Notes: generated by a model from the letters alone, not told the origin. A DNA stretch of 64,000 nucleotides from Flavobacterium sp. 11 (GCF_002754315.1 NZ_PEFE01000001.1:1-64000); one strand, 5' to 3'; shown: positions 46,953 through 56,155, counted from the stretch's first letter. A program made the numbers and translations.

Positions 46953-48059
46953 ATGCTTATACTAATTCTTTACTTTTTTATTTTTATAGTTGTTGTTCAA
47001 ATTTCGTACTATCTAGGTGTTTTTGGAAAGTTTGCTTTCGCCAAAGCGCAGAAAACAACCCCAAAAAGAATCCCGATTTCGGTGATTGTCTGCGCCAAAA
47101 ATGAAGAAGAAAATGTAGCTAATTTTATTCCTCTGCTTGCGGAACAAAACTATCCTGATTTCGAAATTGTTCTGATTGACGATGCTTCAAGTGACGCTAC
47201 TTTGGATATATTTGAAGATTTTGAAAAGCAATATCCTAATGTTCGCTTGGTAAAAGTGGAGAACAACGAAGCCTTTTGGGGAAACAAAAAATACGCACTG
47301 ACTTTAGGAATAAAAGCCGCCAAAAAAGAGTATTTATTATTCACAGATGCTGATTGTTATCCAACTTCAAGAGAATGGATAACAGCAATGAGCTCTCAAT
47401 TTACCATGCAAAAGACAATTGTTTTGGGTTATGGTAAGTATGAAAAAATTCCTAATTCATTGCTGAATAAAATAATTCGTTTTGAAACTTTATTGACGGC
47501 TATTCAATATTTTTCATGGGCAAAAAATGGACATCCTTATATGGGCGTGGGTAGAAATTTAGCCTATAAAAAAGAAGAATTTTTCAATGTAAATGGATTC
47601 ATCGAACACATGCAAATTCGTTCTGGTGATGATGATTTATTTATAAACCAAGCCGCAAAAGCTAAAAACACAACTATTGCCTACACACCGGAAAGTTTTA
47701 CACTTTCTAAACCAAAAACCACCTACAAAGACTGGTTAACCCAAAAAAGAAGGCATATTGCTACGGCAAATTATTACAAACCGCTTGACAAATTACAGTT
47801 AGGAGCATTCTATTGTTCACAATTACTATTTATTTTACTGCCTATTATATTGTTAGCCTTCCAGTTTCAATGGATATTAGTTTTAAGCTTAATCGCGTTA
47901 CGTTATCTTTTGGCATGGATTGTGGTAGGATTTTCGGCAGGTAAACTTAAAGAAAATGATATTAAATTCTGGTTCCCTATTGTTGAAATAGTACTTATCT
48001 TAACACAAATCAATATCTTTATAACTAATATATTCTCAAAACCGGTACATTGGAAATAA
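46953..48059 (+). CDS. Membrane glycosyltransferase family 2
   Basis: 368 aa. An N-terminal TM helix (1-20) is followed by a GT-A domain: VIVCAKNEEENVANF (~44), VLIDDASSDAT, the DxD-type TDADCYP (~130) and a catalytic-region SGDDDLFINQ (~228). At least two C-terminal TM helices follow (~290-360). It is likely a processive or lipid-linked glycosyl transfer enzyme facing the cytoplasm. Its final 10 nt overlap the TTG start of the sigma factor gene. Confidence 0.9.
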   Translation: MLILILYFFIFIVVVQISYYLGVFGKFAFAKAQKTTPKRIPISVIVCAKNEEENVANFIPLLAEQNYPDFEIVLIDDASSDATLDIFEDFEKQYPNVRLVKVENNEAFWGNKKYALTLGIKAAKKEYLLFTDADCYPTSREWITAMSSQFTMQKTIVLGYGKYEKIPNSLLNKIIRFETLLTAIQYFSWAKNGHPYMGVGRNLAYKKEEFFNVNGFIEHMQIRSGDDDLFINQAAKAKNTTIAYTPESFTLSKPKTTYKDWLTQKRRHIATANYYKPLDKLQLGAFYCSQLLFILLPIILLAFQFQWILVLSLIALRYLLAWIVVGFSAGKLKENDIKFWFPIVEIVLILTQINIFITNIFSKPVHWK

Positions 48060-48601
48060 ACAAACAAATAGAAAAAGCAAAACAAGGTGACCAAGTTGCC
48101 TTCACTTTTCTATTGGATTATTATTGGAATGAAGTGTATGGTTTTATGCTCAAACGCACCGAAAATGAAACTAATGCCGAGGATATTACCATTGAAACAT
48201 TCTCTAAAGCGTTCGATAAAATAGCCACATACAACTCGGAATTCCAGTTTAATACTTGGCTTATCGCTATTGCAAAAAATGTTCATATCGATTTATTACG
48301 AAAAAAGAAATCGAGTCTTTTTGTCGAAATTACTGATGAACAAGACCAGCAAGCCTACAATATTGCTGACACTACTCCATCAGCAGAAGATGAATTGATT
48401 ACCGAACAGAACCTATCCAGATTACTGCAATTCATCAAAGAATTGAAACCACATTATCAAGAAGTGATTCAGTTGCGCTATTTTCAGGAAATGAGTTACC
48501 AGGAAATTGCCAATAAAATTGATGAACCTTTGAGTAATGTGAAGATTAAATTGCTTCGCGCCAAAAAACTTCTGGCAGAAATCATTCAGAATAAAAGGTA
48601 G
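48050..48601 (+). CDS. RNA polymerase sigma-70 family (ECF-type) sigma factor
   Basis: 183 aa. It starts at TTG (48050), 10 nt inside the end of the GT2 gene; no in-frame ATG lies near the conserved N-terminus IEKAKQGDQVAFTFLL. Region 2 is at ~20-90 (EDITIETFSKAFDKIATYNSEFQFNTWLIAIAKN) and region 4 at ~125-180 (LKPHYQEVIQLRYFQEMSYQEIANKI). The stretch between is short, as in ECF sigma factors. No anti-sigma gene is adjacent. The overlap suggests translational coupling with the glycosyltransferase. Confidence 0.9.
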   Translation: MEINKQIEKAKQGDQVAFTFLLDYYWNEVYGFMLKRTENETNAEDITIETFSKAFDKIATYNSEFQFNTWLIAIAKNVHIDLLRKKKSSLFVEITDEQDQQAYNIADTTPSAEDELITEQNLSRLLQFIKELKPHYQEVIQLRYFQEMSYQEIANKIDEPLSNVKIKLLRAKKLLAEIIQNKR

Positions 48602-48638
48602 TTTTTATTTTAAACAACATAACAAATTCCTTAGTAGT

Positions 48639-48716
48639 CCATCATTATATGCTTTAGGCACACCAGCATCAGGAAATCCATTTCAAATACAAATTGGATT
48701 TAAATATGCTTTTTAA
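48639..48716 (+). pseudogene. Relic of TonB-dependent receptor C-terminus
   Basis: The frame from 48639 to the TAA at 48714-48716 reads PSLYALGTPASGNPFQIQIGFKYAF-stop in short blocks. This is the typical last strand of Bacteroidota TonB-dependent outer-membrane receptors (GNP.QIQ.G.KY.F with terminal Phe). No start codon or upstream barrel sequence belongs to it; only ~25 residues are recognisable, between the sigma factor and a terminator. I read it as a remnant left by deletion of a receptor gene. The terminator at 48749 may be its former terminator. Confidence 0.7.
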
Positions 48717-48748
48717 ATCCTACTAACAGAATTATTTAATACAAGAAC

Positions 48749-48783
48749 AAAGCGCATTCATTGATTTGGATGCGCTTTTTTTT
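48749..48783 (+). terminator. Terminator downstream of sigma factor and receptor relic
   Basis: The stem AAAGCGCATTC / GGATGCGCTTT (11 bp, one G-T) has an 8-nt loop and a T tract to 48783. Confidence 0.88.
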
Positions 48784-48899
48784 ATGAATTAACCCAATTT
48801 TAAGGATTAACCAGATAAATAAATCAACATTACCGTTAAATAAATAAACATAAAACTAAATAAATCAAAAATAATTATTAAATTTATATAATAAAATTC

Positions 48900-48922
48900 T
48901 TATTTTACACGTTGTAAAATAA
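48900..48922. promoter_or_regulatory. 23-bp palindromic operator candidate upstream of tonB
   Basis: Perfect 10-bp arms TTATTTTACA and TGTAAAATAA flank a 3-nt centre CGT, 52 bp before the tonB ATG in an AT-rich region. There is no T tract, and the short loop makes it look more like a dimeric repressor site than a terminator. The regulator is unknown. Confidence 0.55.
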
Positions 48923-48974
48923 AAACACCTCTGCATATGATTTAATTACTACTTAACCACTAAATCCATAAATT

Positions 48975-49796
48975 ATGTCAAAACTAAGCATTTACGAGAC
49001 CGGTTGGATTAACCTTGTTTTCCAAGACCGAAACAAAGAATATGGAGCGTATCAATTACGTCAGGAAAGTACTAAAACATCATTAACGGCACTTTTTATG
49101 GGTGTATTATTTTTATCGGGGGCTTTAAGTATTCCCGTAATCATTTCCTATCTGAATCCCAATAAAGGAATCACGATAGGTATTCCTGAACTTACAAATA
49201 CTGTCGTCCAACTTACTGACATAATTCCCAATCAGCTAGAAGAAAAAAAGACTCTTCCTGAGATAAAAACCAAAGCTGTTGAAGTGCCCGTTACAAGCGA
49301 AAAACTTGTTAATCCTGAAATTGTTCAGGCTTCACAAGCAAATCAGGACATTGCAAAAAACACCGACAATACTAGCGTAACAAATACAAGCTCTGAAGGA
49401 ACTGGAACAGTGGGTATAAACCCAACTTCTTCCTCGGGAACTGGAACTGATACCGTAACGCCCGTTGATTTGGGAAATACTATTGTAAACAGCGTTGCTC
49501 TGGATAAACTTCCTGAATTCCCAGGCGGAATTAATAAGTTCTATACTTATGTGGGTAATAATTTTGAAAAACAAGAAATAGACGGTAGCGGTTCGATTCG
49601 GGTATATGTTTCTTTTGTAATTGAAAGAGACGGAAGCATGACTGACATTCAGGTAAAAAGAGATCCTGGTTATGGCTTGGGAAAAGAAGCCGTTCGTGTG
49701 TTGAAATCCTTGAAAACAAAATGGTCACCTGGAATGATTGATGGAAAAGCAGTACGAACTGCCTATAACCTTCCCATTACGGTACAGATGAATTAA
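48975..49796 (+). CDS. TonB-type energy transducer
   Basis: 273 aa. An N-terminal cytosolic ~35 residues (NLVFQDRNKEYGAYQLR, frequent in Bacteroidota TonB) is followed by one TM helix (~37-60) and a periplasmic linker rich in Ser/Thr/Gly (~100-165). The C-terminal TonB domain at ~185-273 has LDKLPEFPGGINKFYTYV and VYVSFVIERDGSMTDIQVKRDPGYGLGKEAVRVLKSLKTKWSPG. It couples inner-membrane proton motive force, through ExbB/ExbD, to outer-membrane receptors. No exbBD gene is nearby, but a receptor relic sits directly upstream. A perfect hairpin terminator follows. Confidence 0.92.
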   Translation: MSKLSIYETGWINLVFQDRNKEYGAYQLRQESTKTSLTALFMGVLFLSGALSIPVIISYLNPNKGITIGIPELTNTVVQLTDIIPNQLEEKKTLPEIKTKAVEVPVTSEKLVNPEIVQASQANQDIAKNTDNTSVTNTSSEGTGTVGINPTSSSGTGTDTVTPVDLGNTIVNSVALDKLPEFPGGINKFYTYVGNNFEKQEIDGSGSIRVYVSFVIERDGSMTDIQVKRDPGYGLGKEAVRVLKSLKTKWSPGMIDGKAVRTAYNLPITVQMN

Positions 49797-49800
49797 ATAT

Positions 49801-49840
49801 AAAAAGAAAAGCTTCAATTAATTTTGAAGCTTTTCTTTTT
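49801..49840 (+). terminator. Terminator after tonB
   Basis: A perfect 17-bp stem (49801-49817 with 49824-49840) has a 6-nt loop and a T tract. It starts 5 nt after the stop codon. Confidence 0.92.
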
Positions 49841-50145
49841 AATACCTTTTTATTTTTTTTTACATTTTATCCTAAAACAACAAAAAATTCTAATGTAGCC
49901 CTGATTACTTCACAAAACCTTTATTTAATTTAGGAGTTCAGTGAATTACATTTGCAGTGGTATCACATGCTCATTGCGAGAAACGCAGCGATTAGTGTGA
50001 ATATAACGAAAAGCAGGAAGACTATTTCCTAAAAACAAGCAAATAGTATACTCCTAAAACACCCATTTCTCTTTCTTCAAATAAACAAATAAAGGAATCC
50101 ACAAATAAACTACATTCCTTATCTTTGTGCTCTGAAAATTGATAT
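49841..50145. other. Intergenic region before lipA with degraded repeat
   Basis: About 305 bp without a gene. The segment ~49969-50000 (CTCATTGCGAGAAACGCAGC) resembles the widespread GTCATTGCGAGGAACG intergenic repeat and looks like a decayed copy. CAAATAAACAAATAAA (from ~50080) belongs to the same repeat style as the element at 51019. A promoter box for lipA lies at 50120. Confidence 0.5.
50120..50127 (+). promoter_or_regulatory. Candidate -7 promoter element of lipA
   Basis: TATCTTTG (TAnnTTTG) lies 18 nt before the lipA ATG. The -33 box is not a clear TTTG. Confidence 0.5.
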
Positions 50146-51015
50146 ATGGAAACTGTTTTAGAAAATACTTTACCTGTGGGAAAACCGAAATGGTTGAAGG
50201 TAAAACTCCCAATAGGCCAAAAATATACAGAGCTTCGCGGCTTAGTTGATAAATATAGTTTAAACACGATTTGTACTTCGGGAAGCTGCCCAAATATGGG
50301 TGAATGCTGGGGCGAAGGAACGGCTACATTTATGATTTTAGGAAATGTATGTACGCGTTCTTGTGGTTTTTGTGGTGTAAAAACCGGAAGACCAGAAACG
50401 GTGGACTGGGATGAACCTGAAAAAGTGGCGCGTTCTATAAAAATCATGAATATTAAACATGCCGTAATTACAAGCGTTGACAGAGATGACTTGAAAGATG
50501 GAGGCTCCATTATTTGGATTGAAACCGTGAAAGCTATCCGAAGAATGAACCCAAACACAACACTGGAAACTCTGATTCCTGATTTTCAAGGTATCGAAAG
50601 AAATATTGATAGAATCGTAGAAGCGAATCCTGAAGTGGTTTCTCATAATGTGGAAACGGTTCGCAGATTAACGCGTGAAGTGCGCATTCAGGCCAAATAC
50701 GACCGAAGTCTGGAAGTGTTGCGCTACTTGAAAGAAAAAGGAATCAACAGAACAAAGTCTGGAATTATGTTGGGTCTTGGCGAACAAGAAGAGGAAGTTT
50801 ATCAAACGATGCGAGATTTGCGTGAAGCCAATGTTGATATTGTAACGATAGGCCAATACTTACAACCGAGTAAAAAACACTTACCGGTAAAGGAATTTAT
50901 AACACCAGAACAATTTGTAAAGTACGAGCAATTTGGTTTGGAATTAGGTTTCCGTCATGTAGAAAGCGGGCCGTTAGTTCGTTCATCTTACAAAGCACAA
51001 AAACATATTTTATAA
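50146..51015 (+). CDS. lipA: Lipoyl synthase (radical SAM)
   Basis: 289 aa. The auxiliary cluster cysteines are C43, C48, C54 ([12 protein letters not shown]). The radical SAM CxxxCxxC is at C69, C73, C76 (CTRSCGFC). The C-terminal RSSY motif (LVRSSYKA) supplies the serine ligand. It inserts two sulfurs into octanoyl groups on lipoyl domains (PDH, OGDH, GcvH). It is followed by a strong hairpin and then gap. Confidence 0.96.
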   Translation: METVLENTLPVGKPKWLKVKLPIGQKYTELRGLVDKYSLNTICTSGSCPNMGECWGEGTATFMILGNVCTRSCGFCGVKTGRPETVDWDEPEKVARSIKIMNIKHAVITSVDRDDLKDGGSIIWIETVKAIRRMNPNTTLETLIPDFQGIERNIDRIVEANPEVVSHNVETVRRLTREVRIQAKYDRSLEVLRYLKEKGINRTKSGIMLGLGEQEEEVYQTMRDLREANVDIVTIGQYLQPSKKHLPVKEFITPEQFVKYEQFGLELGFRHVESGPLVRSSYKAQKHIL

Positions 51016-51018
51016 ATA

Positions 51019-51078
51019 GTTTATTCGTTTATTTGTTTAATCGGTTAACCAAATAAACGAATAAACGAATAAACGAAT
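51019..51078. repeat. Perfect 17-bp inverted repeat with CGAATAAA tandem copies
   Basis: GTTTATTCGTTTATTTG (51019-51035) pairs perfectly with CAAATAAACGAATAAAC (51050-51066) across a 14-nt loop. The right arm continues as further ACGAATAA copies to 51078. It lies between lipA and gap. It could act as a terminator-like hairpin but lacks a clean T tract. The same CGAATAAAC motif recurs near 50080, 56127 and 59070. Confidence 0.75.
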
Positions 51079-51082
51079 CCAT

Positions 51083-52078
51083 TTGAAAACAAGAATTGCC
51101 ATAAATGGTTTTGGAAGAATCGGCAGGAATTTATTCCGATTACTTTTAAACCATCCTTCTATAGAAGTTGTTGCCATAAATGATATTGCCGATAAAAAGA
51201 CAATGGCGCATTTAGTAAAATATGACAGTATTCACGGTGTTTTACAATTTGCGGTCAGCGATGATGAAAAAGGAATTCTAGTCGATGGAAATCATTTTTT
51301 GTTTTTTCACGAAAAAAGCATTTCAAACCTGGATTGGAAAAGTTTAGATATTGATTACGTAGTTGAATCTACCGGTAAATACAAAACTTTTGAAGAACTG
51401 AATTCCCATATTATTGCTGGTGCCAAAAAAGTGATTCTTTCTGCACCTTCGGAAGTAGACACTATAAAAACGGTAGTGCTGGGTGTAAATGATTTTATTC
51501 TTGACGGCACTGAAACTATCATTTCGAATGCCAGTTGCACCACGAATAATGCAGCACCGATGATTAAAGTGATCAATGAGCTTTGCGGTATAGAACAAGC
51601 GTACATCACTACCATACATTCCTACACGACAGACCAGAGTTTGCACGATCAACCTCATAAAGATTTACGTCGCGCTCGCGGTGCAAGTCAGTCCATCGTA
51701 CCCACAACAACTGGAGCGGCAAAAGCATTGACAAAAATTTTCCCTGAGTTTGAAGGTAAAATTGGCGGTTGCGGTATACGAGTACCCGTTCCTGATGGTT
51801 CTTTGACTGATATTACTTTCAATGTAAAACGAGCGGTGACTATAAATGAGATTAACAACGCGTTCAAAATTGCGGCACAAACAAATTTAAAAGGGATATT
51901 GGATTACACTGAAGACCCGATTGTTTCTGTTGATGTGATTGGCAATAAAAATTCATGTATATTTGATGCACAACTAACTTCTGTTATTGATAAAATGGTA
52001 AAAGTTGTTGGGTGGTATGATAATGAAATAGGTTATTCGTCCAGGATTATTGATTTAATTCTTTTAACAAAAAAATAA
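51083..52078 (+). CDS. gap: Glyceraldehyde-3-phosphate dehydrogenase, type I
   Basis: 331 aa. It starts at TTG (51083), just before the conserved KTRIAINGFGRIGRNLFR NAD-binding motif; no ATG is available upstream in frame. Catalytic Cys152 lies in SNASCTTNN. Further motifs are HSYTTDQSLHD and WYDNEIGYS. It catalyses the phosphorylating oxidation of glyceraldehyde-3-phosphate. The chromosome may hold a second gap gene; this copy could serve glycolysis or gluconeogenesis. Confidence 0.95.
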   Translation: MKTRIAINGFGRIGRNLFRLLLNHPSIEVVAINDIADKKTMAHLVKYDSIHGVLQFAVSDDEKGILVDGNHFLFFHEKSISNLDWKSLDIDYVVESTGKYKTFEELNSHIIAGAKKVILSAPSEVDTIKTVVLGVNDFILDGTETIISNASCTTNNAAPMIKVINELCGIEQAYITTIHSYTTDQSLHDQPHKDLRRARGASQSIVPTTTGAAKALTKIFPEFEGKIGGCGIRVPVPDGSLTDITFNVKRAVTINEINNAFKIAAQTNLKGILDYTEDPIVSVDVIGNKNSCIFDAQLTSVIDKMVKVVGWYDNEIGYSSRIIDLILLTKK

Positions 52079-52107
52079 AATAACCCCAAGAAAAAATTCA
52101 GTTGTAA

Positions 52108-54279
52108 ATGAAGTATTTTTTTGCTTTTATTGTTTTTTTTTACTCTTCATTGTATTCTCAGCCCAATGAGGAAAGAGACAGCACAGCATATTACAGCAGT
52201 TTAAGCAATTCCAATATTCAGACAAATAATTATAAAGAGGCGTTATTGCATACTCAAAAAGCAATAGATTACGCTGAAAAAAACAAGAATATTAAAGACC
52301 AAGCGCAGCAAACTTTTAATCTTGGAAAAATTTATTTTGATTTAAAAAAATACGATGATGCAATAGAAACGTTACTGAAAAGTGCTGCATTATTTTCGAA
52401 TTTTGAGCCCAGTTTAGAGCGTTCTGCAACCTACTATCATATTGGTTTGTGCTACATGCAAAAGCAAAATTATGACAGAGCTTCAATATATTTTGAGAGA
52501 GCAAAATCTATCAATGATAAATTACGAGTTCCTGATACTGCTGAATTATTTAACCTTCAAAAAGGACTCATTTACAAATCAAAGAATAAAATAGATTTAG
52601 CATTATCTTCTTTTAAATTTATAATTGCAAAGCCTGACAATGCAGCTTTGACAAATACTAAAGCAGAAGCTACTTATCAAATAGGAAAAATTGAAGCCAG
52701 CAGAAATAGGAACAACTTAGCTTTAAACTATCTGAATAAAGCATTAGAATTAAACAGTAAATCTGAAAATCTAGAACAGAAATCAAATATTTTGCTTGCC
52801 TTGAGTGATGTTTATGAAAAAACGTTAGATAAAAATAACGCCTATTTCTATTTAAAACAACATCTCAATTTAAAAGAAAATATAACAATTCTGAACAACG
52901 AAAGACTTGGCATAGATGATTACCAAAAGTTCAAAGAAACAGAAAAATTAAAAGAAATTGCACAAGCCAATTATGAAAATAAGGAGCAGGAAAAGGCCAA
53001 TAAATTTTCTAAACTAATCAGTATTTTCGCCATTGCCTTAATTTCAATTTTATCTTTATTAAGTCTATCCTTGTACAAAAATAACATCATTAGAAATCAG
53101 TCAAATTTATTGTTGCAAGAAAAAAATAAAGAATTAGAAATTGCTAAAGACAAAGCAGAAAAAGCATCCAAAGCGAGATCTGAATTTCTATCAACTGTAA
53201 GCCATGAACTTCGAACTCCATTGAATGCCATCAACGGTATCACTCACTTATTATTGGAAGAAAACCCAAAGAAAAATCAATTGGACTACTTATCTTCCTT
53301 AAAATTTTCAGGAGATTATTTGACAAAATTCATCAATGAAATTTTAGAAATTAATAAAATTGATTCTCACAAATCAGAAATTGAATACACCAGTTTTAAT
53401 CTGAAAAAATTATTGGAAGACATCAAACATTCTTTAAAAGAATTGGCCGTGGTGAACAACAACGATTTTAAACTTGAAGTTGATGCTGCTATTCCGGATT
53501 ATTTAATTGGTGATCCAACAAAATTATCACAGATAATAATGAACTTGATCAACAATGCCCTAAAGTTCACAAAAAATGGAAACGTTACCGTTATCACCCA
53601 TCTTGAAACATTAGAGGATAAAAAAGCTACTTTGTATTTTGAAATAACCGACACAGGAATAGGAATACCAGAAGACAAATTAAGTAGTGTTTTTGATAGT
53701 TTTTCGCAAGGCTCCATAGAAGTGAATCGCAAATATGGTGGCACCGGTTTAGGATTGACTATCGTAAAAAAATTAATCAAAATCCTTGGTGGACATATCA
53801 AACTTAAAAGTGTGGTAGGCGAAGGTTCTACATTTTCATTTAACTTAGAATTCCAAATAAGTCCGCAACAGGAATCTCAAATTGAGAAAAAACCAATGAT
53901 AAAATACGATGCCGCTAAATTAGTAAATAAGAAAATCCTATTGGTTGAAGATAATAAAATCAACCAAATGATTACCCAGAAAATGTTGGATAATAAAGGA
54001 ATTATCTGCGAAATAATTGACAACGGTGAGGAAGCAATCGATTTATTAAAAACTAATACATTCGATTTAGTTCTTATGGATGTTCACTTACCTGGCATAA
54101 ACGGAACAATTGCAACGGAAACAATACGAACATTTGACAAGGTTACTCCTATCATTGCGCTTACTGCAATCTCATTACATGAAAACCGCGAAATGCTTTT
54201 ATCGTTCGGAATGAATGAAGTAATCACTAAACCATTTGTGCCTGAGGAATTTTACAGTGTAATCGCTGAATATATTTAG
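52108..54279 (+). CDS. TPR-containing hybrid sensor histidine kinase/response regulator
   Basis: 723 aa. A signal peptide (1-18) is followed by ~270 residues of TPR-type helices exposed outside the inner membrane and a coiled-coil. One TM helix lies at ~303-323. The HisKA domain has the H-box FLSTVSHELRTPLNA (His366), then a HATPase with N-box NLINNALKFT, DTGIGI and GGTGLGL. The receiver domain at ~608-723 has phospho-acceptor Asp658 and Lys708. A complete phosphorelay but no DNA-binding domain, so its output goes to another protein. It stands alone 29 nt behind gap. Confidence 0.93.
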   Translation: MKYFFAFIVFFYSSLYSQPNEERDSTAYYSSLSNSNIQTNNYKEALLHTQKAIDYAEKNKNIKDQAQQTFNLGKIYFDLKKYDDAIETLLKSAALFSNFEPSLERSATYYHIGLCYMQKQNYDRASIYFERAKSINDKLRVPDTAELFNLQKGLIYKSKNKIDLALSSFKFIIAKPDNAALTNTKAEATYQIGKIEASRNRNNLALNYLNKALELNSKSENLEQKSNILLALSDVYEKTLDKNNAYFYLKQHLNLKENITILNNERLGIDDYQKFKETEKLKEIAQANYENKEQEKANKFSKLISIFAIALISILSLLSLSLYKNNIIRNQSNLLLQEKNKELEIAKDKAEKASKARSEFLSTVSHELRTPLNAINGITHLLLEENPKKNQLDYLSSLKFSGDYLTKFINEILEINKIDSHKSEIEYTSFNLKKLLEDIKHSLKELAVVNNNDFKLEVDAAIPDYLIGDPTKLSQIIMNLINNALKFTKNGNVTVITHLETLEDKKATLYFEITDTGIGIPEDKLSSVFDSFSQGSIEVNRKYGGTGLGLTIVKKLIKILGGHIKLKSVVGEGSTFSFNLEFQISPQQESQIEKKPMIKYDAAKLVNKKILLVEDNKINQMITQKMLDNKGIICEIIDNGEEAIDLLKTNTFDLVLMDVHLPGINGTIATETIRTFDKVTPIIALTAISLHENREMLLSFGMNEVITKPFVPEEFYSVIAEYI

Positions 54280-54283
54280 ATTT

Positions 54284-55096
54284 CTAATAGTTTAAAATCA
54301 ATTCTTTAATAAGACTTCTTACTTTTGGCTCTGCATTTTTCGCTGCTTCCAATACTTCGTCATGTGAAATAGTCCCAATACTTTCTTCATTTCCCATATC
54401 AGTAATTACTGAAATACCAAATGTTTCCAAATCCATATGTCGCGCCACAATCACTTCGGGAACAGTTGACATTCCTACACAATCTGCACCAAGAATTTTT
54501 ACCATTTTATATTCAGCCAAGGTTTCAAAAGTTGGTCCTTGTAAACCCAGATAAATTCCTTCATGAACTTCGATGTTCAATACTTTAGCCAGTTCAGTAG
54601 CTTTGGTAATCATTTTTCTCGAATACGGTTCACACATATTTACAAAACGAGGTCCAAAACGTTCGTCATTTTTTCCACGCAAAGGATGTTCAGGTGTCAT
54701 ATTGATATGATCTGTAATCATGACAATAGAACCCACTTTGTAACTTGGATTTACACCACCCGAAGCATTTGAAACTATTAATTTCTCAACTCCTAAAAAT
54801 TTCATCACTCGCACCGGAAAAGTAACTTCAGTCATAGAATATCCTTCATAGAAATGAAATCGTCCTTGCATAGCAACAACTTTTTTATCTCCTATTGTTC
54901 CAAAAACCAATGCCCCTTTATGACCTTGCACTGTCGAAACAGGAAAGTTTAGAATTTCATGATAAGGCAACGTATACTCTACTTTCATTTCATCTGTAAA
55001 ACTCCCCAAACCTGAACCTAAAATCACACCATATTCTGGTGTAAAATTGATTTTTCCTTTAATCTGACTTACCGTTTCTTGTACTTGTTCCCACAT
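54284..55096 (-). CDS. Purine-nucleoside phosphorylase (trimeric type)
   Basis: 270 aa. Motifs are VILGSGLGSF (phosphate loop), QGRFHFYEGYS, SNASGGVNP, LGLQGPTFET and the base-binding GMSTVPEVIVARH, typical of the PNP I/PunA family. It cleaves inosine/guanosine with phosphate in purine salvage. Its start overlaps the end of lpxK by 38 nt, so the two are co-transcribed. Convergent with the kinase gene (4 nt apart) without a visible terminator. Confidence 0.94.
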   Translation of the reverse strand: MWEQVQETVSQIKGKINFTPEYGVILGSGLGSFTDEMKVEYTLPYHEILNFPVSTVQGHKGALVFGTIGDKKVVAMQGRFHFYEGYSMTEVTFPVRVMKFLGVEKLIVSNASGGVNPSYKVGSIVMITDHINMTPEHPLRGKNDERFGPRFVNMCEPYSRKMITKATELAKVLNIEVHEGIYLGLQGPTFETLAEYKMVKILGADCVGMSTVPEVIVARHMDLETFGISVITDMGNEESIGTISHDEVLEAAKNAEPKVRSLIKELILNY

Positions 55097-56093
55097 AATC
55101 TATAATTGTTTTATCAAAATTTTCACTTCCCGAAACGAAAGAACTTTGTATTGGTAAATAAAAAAGTTGTTCGCTTGGCAAACTTCCTTTTAATCGTACA
55201 TAATCTTTTTCGGTAGTGATAATAATATTGTTTTGAGCTAAATTTTTAATTTCCAAAATGTCTTTATCGGTAAAATTATGATGGTCCGGAAAAGACAAAC
55301 AGACATCATTGGTATCTTGCAAATAGGCAAAAAACGGTTCCGGTTTTGCAATTCCTGCCACCAGTAATTTAGCCGCCGATTGAATTTCATTTACATTTAT
55401 CTTCCTATTCTCTGCGTAAATAAAATCTTCGTATGCAATAAAAGTAAAGTACAATTCCTGATCTTCAGAAACTTTTAATCTGTTCTTAATATCATACTGT
55501 TGTTCGAGCGAAAGATTAAAAGGACATTTGGTTACAATAATAACGTTCGCTCTTTTTGCTCCGCTTCGGCTTTCGCGCAAATTTCCGGTTGGCAACATAA
55601 AATCATCCGAATACAAATCACCGTAAGAAGTGAGTAAAATATAAAAACCCGCTTTTACTTTTCGATGTTGAAAAGCGTCATCAAGCAGAATCACTTCTGG
55701 TTTTTCTTGTTGCGAAAGCAATTGTTCAATTCCATTTTTCCTATCGGCATCAACTGCAACTTGGATAGTTGCAAATTTTTTATAGAACTGAAAAGGTTCA
55801 TCGCCAAGAATGGCTGCATTTGAACTGGCTTCCGCCAAAATAAAACCTTTAGATTGCCTTTTATACCCGCGACTTAACGTAGCAATTTTATATTTATCCG
55901 TAAGCAAGCGAATCAAATATTCAATTTGTGGTGTTTTTCCGGTTCCGCCAACACTAAGATTTCCAACAGCAATAATGGGTAAATCAAAAGAATAGGATTT
56001 TAAAATCCCTTTATCGAAAAGAAAATTCCGAATACTCGTTATCAAACCATACAAAATGGCAAACGGAAACAGTAATTTTCGCAGTAAATTCAT
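55059..56093 (-). CDS. lpxK: Tetraacyldisaccharide 4'-kinase
   Basis: 344 aa. An N-terminal membrane-binding helix (1-25) precedes the Walker A VGNLSVGGTGKTP (43-55). Other LpxK features are SRGYKR, GDEPFQ and LLDDAFQHRKV. It phosphorylates the 4' position of the lipid A precursor at the inner membrane. Its 3' end overlaps the PNP gene by 38 nt. Confidence 0.95.
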   Translation of the reverse strand: MNLLRKLLFPFAILYGLITSIRNFLFDKGILKSYSFDLPIIAVGNLSVGGTGKTPQIEYLIRLLTDKYKIATLSRGYKRQSKGFILAEASSNAAILGDEPFQFYKKFATIQVAVDADRKNGIEQLLSQQEKPEVILLDDAFQHRKVKAGFYILLTSYGDLYSDDFMLPTGNLRESRSGAKRANVIIVTKCPFNLSLEQQYDIKNRLKVSEDQELYFTFIAYEDFIYAENRKINVNEIQSAAKLLVAGIAKPEPFFAYLQDTNDVCLSFPDHHNFTDKDILEIKNLAQNNIIITTEKDYVRLKGSLPSEQLFYLPIQSSFVSGSENFDKTIIDYVGTSTRNGKSD

Positions 56094-56126
56094 TATACGA
56101 AAGTAGAATATTTTATTTTAAAGTTG

Positions 56127-56155
56127 ATTTGTTTATTCGTTAATTTGTTTATTCG
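56127..56155. repeat. Direct repeat TTTGTTTATTCG x2
   Basis: Two copies of TTTGTTTATTCG, spaced by TTAA, lie in the intergenic region between lpxK and the Nif3-like gene. They are the reverse complement of the CGAATAAACAAA units near 51019. The neighbouring sequence to 56258 holds no gene. Confidence 0.65.
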
